This document shows, in pieces, positions 18,657-28,427 of a stretch of DNA of 64,000 nt. Position numbers and translations under genes: made by a program. The notes under the pieces were generated by a model. It ran no database searches. It was not told the origin of the DNA and was given only the letters and a program-made list of their open reading frames with translations. The stretch spans positions 409,813 to 473,812 of the forward strand of contig NZ_LNXS01000019.1 of NCBI RefSeq assembly GCF_001467525.1, in the 5' to 3' direction. The DNA comes from Legionella anisa. Lineage in GTDB: Bacteria; Pseudomonadota; Gammaproteobacteria; Legionellales; Legionellaceae. Each line of letters starts with the position of its first letter. The stretch's first letter is position 1.

Positions 18657-18740
18657 TAGCCTGGGTGAAGCGAAACGTAACCCGGGTTTCCTTAACCCGA
18701 ACTTTCCCCGGGCTACGGCTTTCACCTTCACCCAGGCTAC
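18656..18740. repeat. REP-like palindromic repeat abutting the hydrolase stop codon
   Basis: The repeat begins GTAGCCTGGGTGAAGCGAAA and its first G is the third base of the TAG stop (18654-56). The right end is CACCCAGGCTAC; the centre CCCGGGTTTCC / TTCCCCGGGCTAC is somewhat rearranged. It lies between convergent genes. Confidence 0.8.
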
Positions 18741-18762
18741 AAATCTGCTGCCATTATTTACT

Positions 18763-19728
18763 TTAAGGAAACTGCTTGTTGTAGCGCGTGAAATCTTTCA
18801 AATCATATTGATTCCATTCACGCATATCCAATACTGAACCATTATAAGCCATAAAATCCGCGCGTGTGGTTGACAGATTAAAATAATAAATATCACTCGC
18901 ATCAGTAGCCATAGTGCTCTGATGCTTCACCGCCGAAATCTCTGCAACAGAATGATCATGGGTCCTCACAAAACTACGTTGTGCACGTAAATAACGTCCT
19001 TTAAATCGTGCATTTCCCCAAAGCTCAACATCAAGTCGATTCACCGCACCTGCTAATTGAATCGTTGTTTTCTGTTTCGCACGTACCGTTAAGTTATCCG
19101 TTTTAACCCAATAAAAACTGATCCAAGCATTTCCCTGCATGGTTAAATTAGATAAATTGGCAACACCCGAAAGTTGTACCTTTGGACTTTCCTGCAAATG
19201 GATCTGTAAGCTTGGACTTGTTATTCCACTAATTTGCATAAGCCCTTTCCCTTTTATATCCAGGACACGCAAGCCAATAGATCCCCCTAATCTTACATTT
19301 CCAGTATTTATCAAATATACATCCAATATGCTGGTATGCAGCCTATCTCCTGTGATTAGAGGCGTACCATTAGCCATCAAGCGGTTAAGAAACTGGCCTC
19401 TAACATCAGCATAAACTGGACCAAATTTTGGATAACCACTGCCTAGAATCAAATACAGCGTGTTTTGTGTTACTTCGACTTTTATTGCCGCCAAATCACG
19501 CGCATCACCCGATAAAATCACTTCAGGTTTTTTATAACCTGTATGCAAACTGACATTGATTTGTCCTTGCAGATTAACCTGATTAAAAGCAGAGACTTGT
19601 CTGACTTGTTTTGTCTTAACTGCTTGCGGCGGAGGTAGCGGTTGTTTTTTTGGCGCATGATGTGCGCAAGAAGCTAATAAAAAGACAATTAGAATCAATA
19701 AATAACACCGCTTTAGCATAGGTTTCAT
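18763..19728 (-). CDS. lipoprotein with GIN domain (DUF2807, head-domain auto-transporter adhesin-like)
   Basis: The product has 321 aa. The N-terminus MKPMLKRCYLLILIVFLLAS-C21 is a lipoprotein signal with lipobox LASC. A short Pro-rich linker follows, then about 230 residues of right-handed beta-solenoid-like repeats (FNQVNLQGQINVSLHTG; IKVEVTQNTLYLILGSG; LTMQGNAWISFYW), the pattern of the GIN/DUF2807 domain. Such proteins are envelope-attached; Asp at +2 is absent (Ala follows Cys), which favours outer-membrane sorting. Function is unknown for the family. It faces the hydrolase across a REP-like repeat and lies downstream of the T2 RNase gene on the same strand. Confidence 0.8.
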   Translation of the reverse strand: MKPMLKRCYLLILIVFLLASCAHHAPKKQPLPPPQAVKTKQVRQVSAFNQVNLQGQINVSLHTGYKKPEVILSGDARDLAAIKVEVTQNTLYLILGSGYPKFGPVYADVRGQFLNRLMANGTPLITGDRLHTSILDVYLINTGNVRLGGSIGLRVLDIKGKGLMQISGITSPSLQIHLQESPKVQLSGVANLSNLTMQGNAWISFYWVKTDNLTVRAKQKTTIQLAGAVNRLDVELWGNARFKGRYLRAQRSFVRTHDHSVAEISAVKHQSTMATDASDIYYFNLSTTRADFMAYNGSVLDMREWNQYDLKDFTRYNKQFP

Positions 19729-19793
19729 TCCCGTATCAATAATTCCTCTACATTAGAGGAAGTTCCGACAATGTGCAAGGCTATCCAGACTGC

Positions 19794-20555
19794 TTAAAAC
19801 CAGGTTTCTTTATTAAAATTAGAAAGCATGACCTTGACAGGACACGTGTCATTCACTTGAGAATTAGGCGCATTATCGATGAGTGACTCTAATGGTTCAT
19901 CGAAAGGAATTAATGCGGGTAATTGAATATAAATATCAACCAATATGCCATTCCTGCAACCTAAATAAACTTTCCCGGAATTATTTTTACCAAATGCTTG
20001 GCCTACCATCTCCCGCAAAGCGGTTAAGGGTACCTTTTGCCCCTGATGCTCCGTTAAATACTGCCCCAAAACAGAGTGATCGACTGATTCAGTCAAACGC
20101 ATGGCCAGTGAAAAATATTCATCCGCAGACAAAATTTGACAACTGCCGTGTTTATTCCATTCATGGCGTTCCAAACAACTTCCATAATGATAACTGGGCA
20201 TAATTTTTTTTAACTGTTCCGCTACTTGGGACGATAAATTTAATGGGGGATAGGCACAGTGATTGGATTTCTGCTCTACACCACAATATCCATAACTTTG
20301 TCCGCAAGCGCTTTGATTGGGCCATAAACCGTGTAAGGTCAGATGTTTTGCTTGATAGGAATTTTTAGGTAAGTGCATACACTCTGGTTTACCTGCTTCA
20401 TATCCATATGTTTGACAAAAACCCGGCTGCGAACTAAGCGCTAAGACATAAGAATCGGACATGCCCGCATGCGTATCACACGTGTCACCAAGTTTAACAG
20501 AAGCAACAACGTTGACAGAAAAAACAAGCAACAACAGGATAGTGAGCTTTTTCAT
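19794..20555 (-). CDS. srnA: secreted T2 family ribonuclease (SrnA-like)
   Basis: The product has 253 aa. The signal peptide is MKKLTILLLLVFSVNVVA (cleavage near 18-19). The first conserved active-site segment is LTLH75GLWPN and the second is E132 in LERHEWNKH136GSC; both catalytic His and the Glu are present. Ten or so Cys residues suggest disulfides after export. L. pneumophila secretes a T2 RNase, SrnA, through its type II system and this is the natural counterpart; the symbol is by family and gene context. It is a candidate for nutrient phosphate release from host RNA. Confidence 0.86.
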   Translation of the reverse strand: MKKLTILLLLVFSVNVVASVKLGDTCDTHAGMSDSYVLALSSQPGFCQTYGYEAGKPECMHLPKNSYQAKHLTLHGLWPNQSACGQSYGYCGVEQKSNHCAYPPLNLSSQVAEQLKKIMPSYHYGSCLERHEWNKHGSCQILSADEYFSLAMRLTESVDHSVLGQYLTEHQGQKVPLTALREMVGQAFGKNNSGKVYLGCRNGILVDIYIQLPALIPFDEPLESLIDNAPNSQVNDTCPVKVMLSNFNKETWF

Positions 20556-20710
20556 TAAGACACTCCAGTCAGGCTTCTTTTGAATATTATACAGAAGAAG
20601 ATGATGGACGCCAGTTTTTATTTTTATATAACTGCATTGAATTTTAATGAAAAATTTTAAATAAGGTGTCTATTTTAAATACTAAATAGCACTCTATTCT
20701 GTAAGGAGAC

Positions 20711-20750
20711 ACAGCGAAACCCGGGTTATGATAAAATCATCACCCAGGCT
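20711..20750. repeat. degenerate REP-like repeat
   Basis: CAGCGAAACCCGGGTTATG and ATCACCCAGGCTAAT are the remains of both arms. It overlaps the end of the 706-aa gene by a base or two. Confidence 0.5.
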
Positions 20751-22869
20751 AATAATCTATTACAGGAGCGTCCCTTGGACCATCGTTGTCCAATAGGCGT
20801 TCTTTTCCATTCTCGGAGAAAAGACGGTCACGTTCAATTTTCGGCTGCTGCTTTTCAAGCTCATTGCAAAACTTCTCATATGATTCCTCATCAAATTCCA
20901 ATGTCTTTTTTTCCTCGGGTTTAAATAGCGCATCCACGAGCATCTTCGTTGCAATCGCTAAGGCTATTACGGCAATAAGTACCGGTATAATCCCTAGTCC
21001 TCCCAGAGGAACCGCCACTAAACTTACGATAACAACGACAGGAACTAAAGCTTCAATCATAATACGACGTGCTAAATTTACTGATTGATAAATCATCATC
21101 TGTTTCTGATATTCTGTTTCTGCCTGAAGTTGCTTAATTTCAAGATAAAGAAGTTTTTTCTCATTCTCATCTAATTTTGGATTCGCTTTTAACAAGCGCA
21201 GTAACTCTTTTACTTTGTCATCATGATCCTGCTTTTTCTCTTGCAGTGTTTTATAGGTTTTATAGAGTTCAATGCCTCCTTTGACTGCATTATTAATAAC
21301 AGTAAATGCAAGACACGCTGCCGCGCCAGCAATAACCATGATGCCTGCTACTGGAGCGGAGACAGGTGCAGCTAAGACAATAAAAGCTAACATAAGACCA
21401 ACGGCATAGGCAATACTAGTGATATAGGATACTTTTTGCAGTTGCCACTCTCTGTCGCACTTTGTTCTCTCTCGTCGTAATGTACGTAGTTCCACCTCGA
21501 TTTGGCGTTTTTGCCTTAGCTCATCATCCTGAAGTTGCCTTTCTTTTTCTTGGTCTAGGAAAAATTTTAATTGATTCTCTAATCTTTCGATATCTTGATC
21601 ATATTGCAGCATGGCCTTTTGATATTTTGCTTTTTGCTCTGCAAATTCCAATGCAACCATAGCGATATCAAAAATTAAAAGAACAAGCGTTAGGGCATCT
21701 CCAGCAGTACCCAATGCGCCCGCTCCGTTAAGCTTAAAGAAGCAAAGCAAATTAGCCGTTCCCCAAAGAAAATCATTCAGTAACGCAAATTTTCTTTGTG
21801 ACCATTGAGTGAGAAAACGCTCTTCCCACGGTATTTTTGCTTCCTCTTCACTCATCCATGAGCCTTTGATGGTATGTTTGAGCAATAAACCTAACTCCAG
21901 GAAAAAACGTGCATAATATAAAGTCCAGCTCAAATTTCCCGTGTAAGGATCTGGAGTTTTCATGGCGTCAGGTGCCTGTGCTGCATACATATAATCAGGC
22001 AGGTGACCAACTACTGTTTTTAAAAAAGTTGAACCCCAAACCCAATAAAGTCGCCCTTCATTGATTTTACCCATGTACTCTTTAATGTTCTTAGTCACGC
22101 CCCCAGATAAATCAACCATATCATTAGCCAATAGTTGCCCAAGAGGAATACCCAAATATTTTACTGGTTGTTCATCAACACCCTCTGCAAGGCTCTCAGC
22201 TTGAAACCTTTTGATCCTTTTTTGATATTCAGGATCCAGCTCCATAAGAAATTTTGAGCATCGTTTAATATGCTGATTATAGGTGTTTACGTTTTCAGTT
22301 TTCTGATATTCTATTTCGTGTTGTTTTTGCGCCAGCAAAAGCAACAGCGTAATTTTCAGATTAAATGCCAGCTCTTCTTTTTGAGCATCGTTCATATAAT
22401 CGAACATGACTCGATCAGTCTGTCCCAATATCCCTAAATAAAAATCGAGTGAAGAAAGAAAATGATCGCTACGATGTTCTGTGTAGGCACGGTCAGTTAC
22501 AGACCTGACCCAATCCAACTCATCTCCCCTTGCTCGTTTATAGAATTCAGAGCACGATGCCTTGAGTCGCGTATAATCCTCTACTTTTTTGTCATCTGGT
22601 TCCGGTTCAGGAAGTTTACGAACTTTGCGACCTTGTGCATCTGTGTATGCATGGTAAAGCTCATTGTTATACAAAATGATCGCATCATTACCATTTAACC
22701 AACTTTCGAGTTCGTCAATACTCTCTTCAGGGTCAAAATATAAACTAATAAGGCCACATTCAGCGCGGTTGAACCGTAGCAAGTCCTCGAAGCTCAAATC
22801 AGCAAGTTTCTTTTTATCTTTGAATGCATCTCTAAGAAAGGATTGCAGAACTGCGCTACTCGTTGCCAT
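20749..22869 (-). CDS. large hypothetical protein with membrane segments and coiled coil; possible Dot/Icm substrate
   Basis: The product has 706 aa; no family recognised. The N-terminal half (1-350) is soluble and charged. Around 370-410 lies a hydrophobic stretch (ALTLVLLIFDIAMVALEF), then a long coiled coil (about 412-480, rich in Q, E, R, K), a second hydrophobic pair (YAVGLMLAFIVLAAPVSAPVAGIMVIAG), another charged helix (KTLQEKKQDHDDKVKELLRLL), and a third pair (RIMIEALVPVVVIVSLVAVPLGGLG). The C-terminus is polar (LLDNDGPRDAPVIDY). Soluble head, hydrophobic hairpins and coiled coils in a single orphan gene are typical of Legionella proteins that insert in host membranes, but that is inference. 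AGAGGTG precedes the ATG. Confidence 0.7.
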   Translation of the reverse strand: MATSSAVLQSFLRDAFKDKKKLADLSFEDLLRFNRAECGLISLYFDPEESIDELESWLNGNDAIILYNNELYHAYTDAQGRKVRKLPEPEPDDKKVEDYTRLKASCSEFYKRARGDELDWVRSVTDRAYTEHRSDHFLSSLDFYLGILGQTDRVMFDYMNDAQKEELAFNLKITLLLLLAQKQHEIEYQKTENVNTYNQHIKRCSKFLMELDPEYQKRIKRFQAESLAEGVDEQPVKYLGIPLGQLLANDMVDLSGGVTKNIKEYMGKINEGRLYWVWGSTFLKTVVGHLPDYMYAAQAPDAMKTPDPYTGNLSWTLYYARFFLELGLLLKHTIKGSWMSEEEAKIPWEERFLTQWSQRKFALLNDFLWGTANLLCFFKLNGAGALGTAGDALTLVLLIFDIAMVALEFAEQKAKYQKAMLQYDQDIERLENQLKFFLDQEKERQLQDDELRQKRQIEVELRTLRRERTKCDREWQLQKVSYITSIAYAVGLMLAFIVLAAPVSAPVAGIMVIAGAAACLAFTVINNAVKGGIELYKTYKTLQEKKQDHDDKVKELLRLLKANPKLDENEKKLLYLEIKQLQAETEYQKQMMIYQSVNLARRIMIEALVPVVVIVSLVAVPLGGLGIIPVLIAVIALAIATKMLVDALFKPEEKKTLEFDEESYEKFCNELEKQQPKIERDRLFSENGKERLLDNDGPRDAPVIDY

Positions 22870-23055
22870 AATGTCACCTCTGTGTCATGAATTGCGGCGA
22901 CTAATTCATTTAATCACAAAAAAATTAATATGTTCTTTTTTATAACATAGCACTAATTTTAAAAACAAGCTGGACATTCATTGATTTACACTATTGAAAC
23001 TAAAATTTGCATAAAATAGTGAATCTTCGTAGGGATTAACTTCTTAGGAGACATT

Positions 23056-23135
23056 GTAGCCTGGGTGCAGCGAAGCAAAACCCGGGAAATTTTTGTTTGG
23101 AAAACCCGGCTTTCGCTTCGCTGCACCCAAGCTAC
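23056..23135. repeat. REP-like palindromic repeat, complete copy
   Basis: The left arm GTAGCCTGGGTGCAGCGAAG and the right arm CTTCGCTGCACCCAAGCTAC differ from perfect pairing at one base, with inner AACCCGGG / AACCCGGC. It lies 22 bp past the manC stop, between two minus-strand genes. Confidence 0.85.
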
Positions 23136-23156
23136 AAATTTTTTATAAAACAATTA

Positions 23157-24581
23157 TTAGGAAAGTTCGCGTGCGTAGATGTCATCAAAACGTTTAATAT
23201 CATCCTCGCCTAAATACGCACCACTTTGAACCTCAATAACATAAAGTGGTTCATTACCGGGGTTGCTTAAACGATGAAGTGTATTTTGGGCGATATAAGT
23301 TGATTGATTTACTGATAAATTAATCGTTTGGGTGTCATTGATTACTTCTGCCTTTCCAGAAACAACAACCCAATGTTCGGCTCGATGCTGATGCATCTGT
23401 AAGGATAAGCGAGCACCAGGTTTTACCATAAGTCGTTTTACTTTAAAAGAAGCACCCTCAGCCAAAACTTCATAATATCCCCAAGGACGAGATACGCGTT
23501 GGTGATCTTGAGTCAATTGATGGTGATCTTTACTTAAAGAACTCACTAAATCTTTAACGTGTTGCGAATATTGCTTGTCCGCGACCAAAACAGCATCTTG
23601 GGTAGCAACAATGATTTGATCTTGTACACCTATTGCGGTCACTAAAATGTCTGTGCTGTGAATCAGGCAATTAGAGCTCTGCTGTGCAATCACTTTTCCT
23701 GTCACCGTGTTTCCGTCTTGATCGGGTGTATTCGCATCCGCTACCGCAGACCAACACCCTAAATCGCTCCACTGCATGGAAACAGGTATCACTGCAGCTT
23801 TATCCGTTTTTTCCATAATTGCATAATCAATGGACTCAGCCTCACAACGAGAAAAACATTCTAAATCGAGACGTAAAAAATCATGGCGATGCTGTGCTTT
23901 TAAAACAGCTTGCTGACTAAAATAATGGATGTCTGGTTGGTATTCGACTAATTCTTGAAGGTATACGTCCGCACGGCAAACAAACATGCCGCTATTCCAA
24001 AAATAATTTCCACTGGCAATAAATTCTTTTGCTTGCTCAAGTGCCGGTTTTTCTCTGAAACTTAAAACCTGTTGCACTCCATCCGTTAATGATAACCCTG
24101 CTTCTATATAACCATATCCGGTTTTAGGACTATCCGGCTGAATGCCAAAAGTAATTAAAGCATGATGGTCTGCAGCAAATTGTGCTCCTTTTAACATGGC
24201 TTCTTGCCATGCCTGATCATCAGCTATCCAATGATCGGATGGAAGTACCAACATCACTGCATCAGGACCGGCAGTTTGGGATAAATAATGCGCTGCGCAG
24301 GCAATTGCTGGGGCTGTATTACGGGCGCAAGGTTCCAGTAAATAAGTCATCGAATGAGTTAAATGATTTAATTGATCCTGACAAAGAAAATAATGCGCAT
24401 CGTTACTGACAATAAGTGCATGAGTATTTACCAGATTCTGCGCTCTGTTCACAGTTTGTTGTAAAAGAGAGAGTTCACCATTTAAGGCCAAAAATTGTTT
24501 CGGATAATTTTTACGAGATAAGGGCCATAAACGAGTTCCTGAACCGCCTGCAAGGATAACTGGATAAAGAGTAGTCGTCAT
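23157..24581 (-). CDS. manC: mannose-1-phosphate guanylyltransferase / mannose-6-phosphate isomerase, bifunctional
   Basis: The product has 474 aa from the ATG at 24581 (MTTTLYPVILAGGSGTRLW); a longer frame opens at 24665 but adds 28 residues unlike the family. The nucleotidyltransferase signature GGSGTRLWPLSRKNYPKQFL is at 11-30, LVLPSDHWI in the middle and FREKPALEQAKEFIASGNYFWNSGMF supplies the sugar pocket. The C-terminal 110 residues are the type II PMI cupin (RPWGYYEVL; MHQHRAEHWVVVSGKAEV; IDRLSN-like LHRLSNPGN). It makes GDP-mannose, the precursor of mannose and rhamnose/fucose-type sugars for LPS. It stands alone rather than in an LPS cluster. Confidence 0.94.
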   Translation of the reverse strand: MTTTLYPVILAGGSGTRLWPLSRKNYPKQFLALNGELSLLQQTVNRAQNLVNTHALIVSNDAHYFLCQDQLNHLTHSMTYLLEPCARNTAPAIACAAHYLSQTAGPDAVMLVLPSDHWIADDQAWQEAMLKGAQFAADHHALITFGIQPDSPKTGYGYIEAGLSLTDGVQQVLSFREKPALEQAKEFIASGNYFWNSGMFVCRADVYLQELVEYQPDIHYFSQQAVLKAQHRHDFLRLDLECFSRCEAESIDYAIMEKTDKAAVIPVSMQWSDLGCWSAVADANTPDQDGNTVTGKVIAQQSSNCLIHSTDILVTAIGVQDQIIVATQDAVLVADKQYSQHVKDLVSSLSKDHHQLTQDHQRVSRPWGYYEVLAEGASFKVKRLMVKPGARLSLQMHQHRAEHWVVVSGKAEVINDTQTINLSVNQSTYIAQNTLHRLSNPGNEPLYVIEVQSGAYLGEDDIKRFDDIYARELS

Positions 24582-24770
24582 AAAGTTCCATGTTATGGCA
24601 TAATGGGCGCATTCTAGCAGCATTTTAAACCTAAAAAAAGGTAACTTCTTAAGAAGACTGTACAAATTAAAATCGCCCAGGCCCTGCGACTTATCCGCAG
24701 AACGTAGGATGTGGTTCTTGCATGGGCTTATAGAAGTTAAAAATGAGTGAATTTTGGAGACTTATATACT

Positions 24771-25454
24771 ATGAAAAAAGCGGTAGTCCTATTATCTGGC
24801 GGCCTGGATTCAACAACGTGTCTGGCATTAGCACGCTCCAAAGGTTTTTCCTGCTATGCAATCAGCTTTTCTTATGGACAAAGGCACTCAGCTGAATTGC
24901 TCGCTGCACAACGCATTGCCCAACATTATCATGTTGTGACACATCAAATTGTCACCTTAGATACTGCATTGTTTCGTAATTCAGCGTTGACAGATTCTAA
25001 TATAGAAGTACCTTCATTTCAGGAAGGCTCTGACATTCCAGTGACTTATGTGCCTGCACGCAATACCATTTTCTTGGCTATGGCCTTAGGTTTTGCAGAA
25101 TCTATAGGAGCAAGAGAAATTTTTATCGGTGCAAGCTCTGTTGATTATTCTCATTACCCGGACTGTCGACCTGAATTTATCCAGGCCTTTCAAACTTTAG
25201 CCAATTTAGCAACTAAAGCAGGTGTAAGCGGTGATCGCTTTTCCATTCATGCGCCCTTACAACATTTAAGTAAGGTAGAAACAATCCAATTGGGGCTAAG
25301 TCTGGGGGTAGATTACAGCTTAACTGTTTCATGTTATCAGGCAAATGATGCCGGTGAAGCATGTGGCCAATGTGATAGTTGTACATTTAGAAAGCGCGGC
25401 TTTCTTGGCGCTGGAATTGATGATCCGACTCTATATCGTCGTTCCGATTACTAA
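24771..25454 (+). CDS. queC: 7-cyano-7-deazaguanine synthase
   Basis: The product has 227 aa from the ATG at 24771, with TTTGGAGA as ribosome site; a GTG at 24747 is dismissed. [11 protein letters not shown] (8-18) is the PP-loop that binds ATP. The Zn-binding cysteines C-x8-CGQC-x2-C ([18 protein letters not shown]) sit near the C-terminus. The protein converts 7-carboxy-7-deazaguanine to preQ0 in queuosine synthesis. No preQ1 riboswitch consensus is apparent in the leader, though a CTGCG/CGCAG hairpin (24684-24700) lies there. Other queuosine genes are not adjacent, but a PTPS-like gene is at 47704 and a VUT-like transporter at 33099. Confidence 0.95.
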   Translation: MKKAVVLLSGGLDSTTCLALARSKGFSCYAISFSYGQRHSAELLAAQRIAQHYHVVTHQIVTLDTALFRNSALTDSNIEVPSFQEGSDIPVTYVPARNTIFLAMALGFAESIGAREIFIGASSVDYSHYPDCRPEFIQAFQTLANLATKAGVSGDRFSIHAPLQHLSKVETIQLGLSLGVDYSLTVSCYQANDAGEACGQCDSCTFRKRGFLGAGIDDPTLYRRSDY

Positions 25455-25699
25455 TAAAACTGCAGGGAATTATCAGGTGCTTACATAGTTCCCTTTATCG
25501 ATACACCATACTTAAGTTTTTTATGTTTAAAAAAAAACCTTAAGGATTTATTAATATAAATCTTGTTCATTTATTACACTATTCACGCGAAAAAATCAAA
25601 TATTTTTACACTTTTGTTACAACAAATTGAGCATTTTTAATTCACATATAGCAAAATCATTGCTATTATTCGCCCTGATTTATAACCTTGGAGTAACAC

Positions 25700-26521
25700 A
25701 TGAAACTTAGAAAAATAGCGAAGACAATTTTTGAATTGCCCGCAAATGCTTTTACAGGTATCACTAACTTAGTATTTGGTTCTACTGTAAAAGTAACAGG
25801 TAGAGACGGTGTTGAAAAAGTTAAAATCGGTCTTGATGGTAAACCTGTAACTACGCCTGGTTTAGTTGGTTATCTAGCTGATGGCATTAAATTTGTTAGT
25901 CGTTCAACTGCTGATTTCCTCTCGAACCACAAACAAGCAATCGCTGCTGCTGCATGGATTTCTTTACTTGCTGCTGGTGCAGTTGCACTTACTTTATTCT
26001 TGTGGCCTGCTGCTCTAGCTGCAGTTGCTACTTTCTCAATCGGTGGTCTTTCTATTGCTGCGATCGCTGGCGCGAGCACTGTTGCACAAATCGGTCTTGC
26101 TGCTGGATTAGCTGCTGCTGCTGCTTCTGTTGCAACTTATGTAACCGCTGCTGCTGTCAATGGAATTAAATGGCTTGCTGAATGCTGCAAAGGTCTTCGT
26201 GCTGGAAGCAGAAAAGGCAGTACAATAGAAAAACTAGACCTTGACTTTGACCATGTAGAAGACACTCATGGGCATGACAACAAGCGTAATGGTACTGATA
26301 CTATGGTTATCAGCAGCCCATACACCTTGCTTCAACCCAAAGAAACAGTTAAGCGCACAGACAGTAGTTTAGAGAAGCGTTCATCAGGCACTGTAGTGAC
26401 TTTGAATAAAAGTGAAGAAGTAGAACATCACTCGTCTCCTTTGTTGAGCACCAAGCCTCCTGTTAAGAAAGATGAAGTGGTCGTTGAAGAGACAAGAAAA
26501 CTCAGTCTGAGCCAGTCTTAA
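25700..26521 (+). CDS. hypothetical Ala-rich membrane-active protein; possible Dot/Icm substrate
   Basis: The product has 273 aa; no family recognised. Residues 75-165 form a long Ala/Gly-rich hydrophobic region (two or three membrane helices), flanked by an N-terminal basic, amphipathic section and a hydrophilic C-terminus from 175 that is rich in Ser, Thr, Lys and Glu and ends KKDEVVVEETRKLSLSQS. The tail has an acidic patch before a Ser-rich end, similar to known Legionella translocation signals. TTGGAG precedes the ATG, and a strong terminator follows at 26550, so it is monocistronic. Confidence 0.65.
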   Translation: MKLRKIAKTIFELPANAFTGITNLVFGSTVKVTGRDGVEKVKIGLDGKPVTTPGLVGYLADGIKFVSRSTADFLSNHKQAIAAAAWISLLAAGAVALTLFLWPAALAAVATFSIGGLSIAAIAGASTVAQIGLAAGLAAAAASVATYVTAAAVNGIKWLAECCKGLRAGSRKGSTIEKLDLDFDHVEDTHGHDNKRNGTDTMVISSPYTLLQPKETVKRTDSSLEKRSSGTVVTLNKSEEVEHHSSPLLSTKPPVKKDEVVVEETRKLSLSQS

Positions 26522-26549
26522 GTATAAATCTACTAAATAGTAGAAATGC

Positions 26550-26577
26550 AAAACGCGGCGTATGCCGCGTTTTTTAT
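26550..26577 (+). terminator. Rho-independent terminator after the Ala-rich protein gene
   Basis: The perfect 8-bp stem AACGCGGC / GCCGCGTT with a GTAT loop is preceded by A residues and followed by TTTTATTT. It is the clearest terminator in the window and isolates the upstream gene from metG. Confidence 0.9.
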
Positions 26578-26765
26578 TTCTAATGAATTATTTATAAGAC
26601 ATTAACCATAAATAATGGATGAATACTAAGCTATAGTCACAATTTAAAATTCTTGTTGTGTAATGGCAACCACAATTTACTCTATAACATAACTCCGTTG
26701 TCTACAGCATTTATGACTCACATGCGCTATAATCTGTCATTTTCACATATGCAGGTACTGAATTA

Positions 26766-28427
26766 ATGGCGAAACAACGTAAAATGCTGGTAACCAGCGC
26801 CTTACCCTATGCAAATGGGCATTTACATCTCGGACATTTAGTAGAACATATTCAAACCGATATTTGGGTGCGTACCCATAAAATGTCTGGAATCGATTGC
26901 ATCAGCATCTGTGGTGACGATGCGCATGGTACCCCGATTATGTTGAAAGCAGAACAAATGGGAATTACTCCAGAGACTTTGACTGCTGAAATAAAGCAAA
27001 GCCATGAGCGTGATTTCAAGGCGTTTGCGATCGATTATGACTGTTATCATACAACCCACTCTTCAGAAAACCAGACCTTAGCTGCAGGCATTTACGCGTC
27101 ATTGCAGGCACATGGTTCCATTATTAAAAAAACCATACGGCAAGCTTATGATCCCGTAAAACAAATGTTTTTGCCTGATCGCTACGTCAAGGGAACATGT
27201 CCCAAATGTGGTGCTCGCGATCAATATGGGGATAACTGTGAGGTCTGTGGCGCGACCTACTCACCTACGGATTTAATTGATGCGGTATCTGCTATTTCAG
27301 GTGCCAAACCTATAGAAAAAGATTCGGAACATTATTTCTTTGATTTGCCACGTTATGAATCGCTTTTAAAAGAATGGACCCGTAGCGGTCATTTGCAAGC
27401 GGAAGTAGCGAATAAACTGGATGAGTGGTTTGCCGCAGGATTAAAGCAATGGGATATATCGCGTGACGCACCTTATTTTGGATTTCCAATTCCCGGAACT
27501 ACAGACAAATACTTCTATGTCTGGCTTGATGCCCCTATAGGTTATATGGCCAGTTTTAAAAAATACTGCGATGAGCAAGGCATTTCTTTTGCTGAATATT
27601 GGGATAAAGACTCTACCACCGAGTTATATCATTTTGTTGGCAAAGACATTGTTTACTTCCATGCTTTATTTTGGCCTGCCATGCTTGCAGCCAGTGGTCA
27701 TCGCATGCCTACAGCAGTGTACACTCATGGTTTTTTGACTGTTGATGGCCAGAAAATGTCAAAATCACGTGGAACTTTTCTTGAAGCTCGGACTTATCTG
27801 GAGCACCTGCACCCCGAATACCTACGTTATTATTTTGCCGCCAAGCTAAACGGTCGCGTTGATGATTTGGATTTAAATTTTGATGATTTCATCAATAGGA
27901 TCAATGCTGATCTCGTGGGTAAAGTAGTCAATATTGCCAGTCGTTGTGCCGGTTTTATCAATAAGCGCTTTGATAACCGCTTAAGTAACAGTTTGAGTGC
28001 CCCTCAATTGTATGCAGAACTCCTCGAAATGCGCACTGAAGTGATTGAATCATTTATTTCTCGCGATTATGCACGCGCTATTCGTCATATTATGGATTGC
28101 GCCGATAAAGTGAATCAATATATAGATACACACAAACCCTGGGTATTAGCAAAAGAAGAAGGACGTTTGCCCGAAGTACAAGCCATTTGTACCATGGGGA
28201 TTAATTTATTTCGGATTTTAATCACTTATTTAAAACCCGTATTGCCGTTGATGGCCAAAGCTGCAGAAGATTTTTTAAATTGTGAACCCCTTAACTGGGA
28301 ATCCATTAATCAACCTTTGCTCAATCATAATCTCAATACTTTTCAGCCTTTAATGGTTCGTGTTGAAAAGGAAAAAATACATGCCATGCTGGAGCAATCC
28401 AAACAGGTGTACCATGGCCTCAGTTAA
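26766..28427 (+). CDS. metG: methionyl-tRNA synthetase, short form
   Basis: The product has 553 aa. [14 protein letters not shown] carries the HIGH-type motif, K330MSKS is the second signature, and a Zn knuckle of C145-x2-C148-x9-C158-x2-C161 identifies the MetG1 type. The anticodon-binding helical domain follows. Enterobacterial MetG is about 677 aa with a C-terminal tRNA-binding/dimerisation domain; here the protein ends after the helical domain ([15 protein letters not shown]), so that domain is absent and the enzyme is probably monomeric. The rnfB start overlaps its last 14 nt. Confidence 0.95.
   Translation: MAKQRKMLVTSALPYANGHLHLGHLVEHIQTDIWVRTHKMSGIDCISICGDDAHGTPIMLKAEQMGITPETLTAEIKQSHERDFKAFAIDYDCYHTTHSSENQTLAAGIYASLQAHGSIIKKTIRQAYDPVKQMFLPDRYVKGTCPKCGARDQYGDNCEVCGATYSPTDLIDAVSAISGAKPIEKDSEHYFFDLPRYESLLKEWTRSGHLQAEVANKLDEWFAAGLKQWDISRDAPYFGFPIPGTTDKYFYVWLDAPIGYMASFKKYCDEQGISFAEYWDKDSTTELYHFVGKDIVYFHALFWPAMLAASGHRMPTAVYTHGFLTVDGQKMSKSRGTFLEARTYLEHLHPEYLRYYFAAKLNGRVDDLDLNFDDFINRINADLVGKVVNIASRCAGFINKRFDNRLSNSLSAPQLYAELLEMRTEVIESFISRDYARAIRHIMDCADKVNQYIDTHKPWVLAKEEGRLPEVQAICTMGINLFRILITYLKPVLPLMAKAAEDFLNCEPLNWESINQPLLNHNLNTFQPLMVRVEKEKIHAMLEQSKQVYHGLS

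Noticed and set aside
24582..24770. preQ1 riboswitch before queC
   Set aside because: A small hairpin is present, but neither the preQ1-I loop pattern nor the A-rich tail is recognisable.
25940..26170. Trinucleotide repeat element (GCT)n
   Set aside because: The runs are short, interrupted and all in frame as Ala codons, so they are part of the gene and not a separate repeat.
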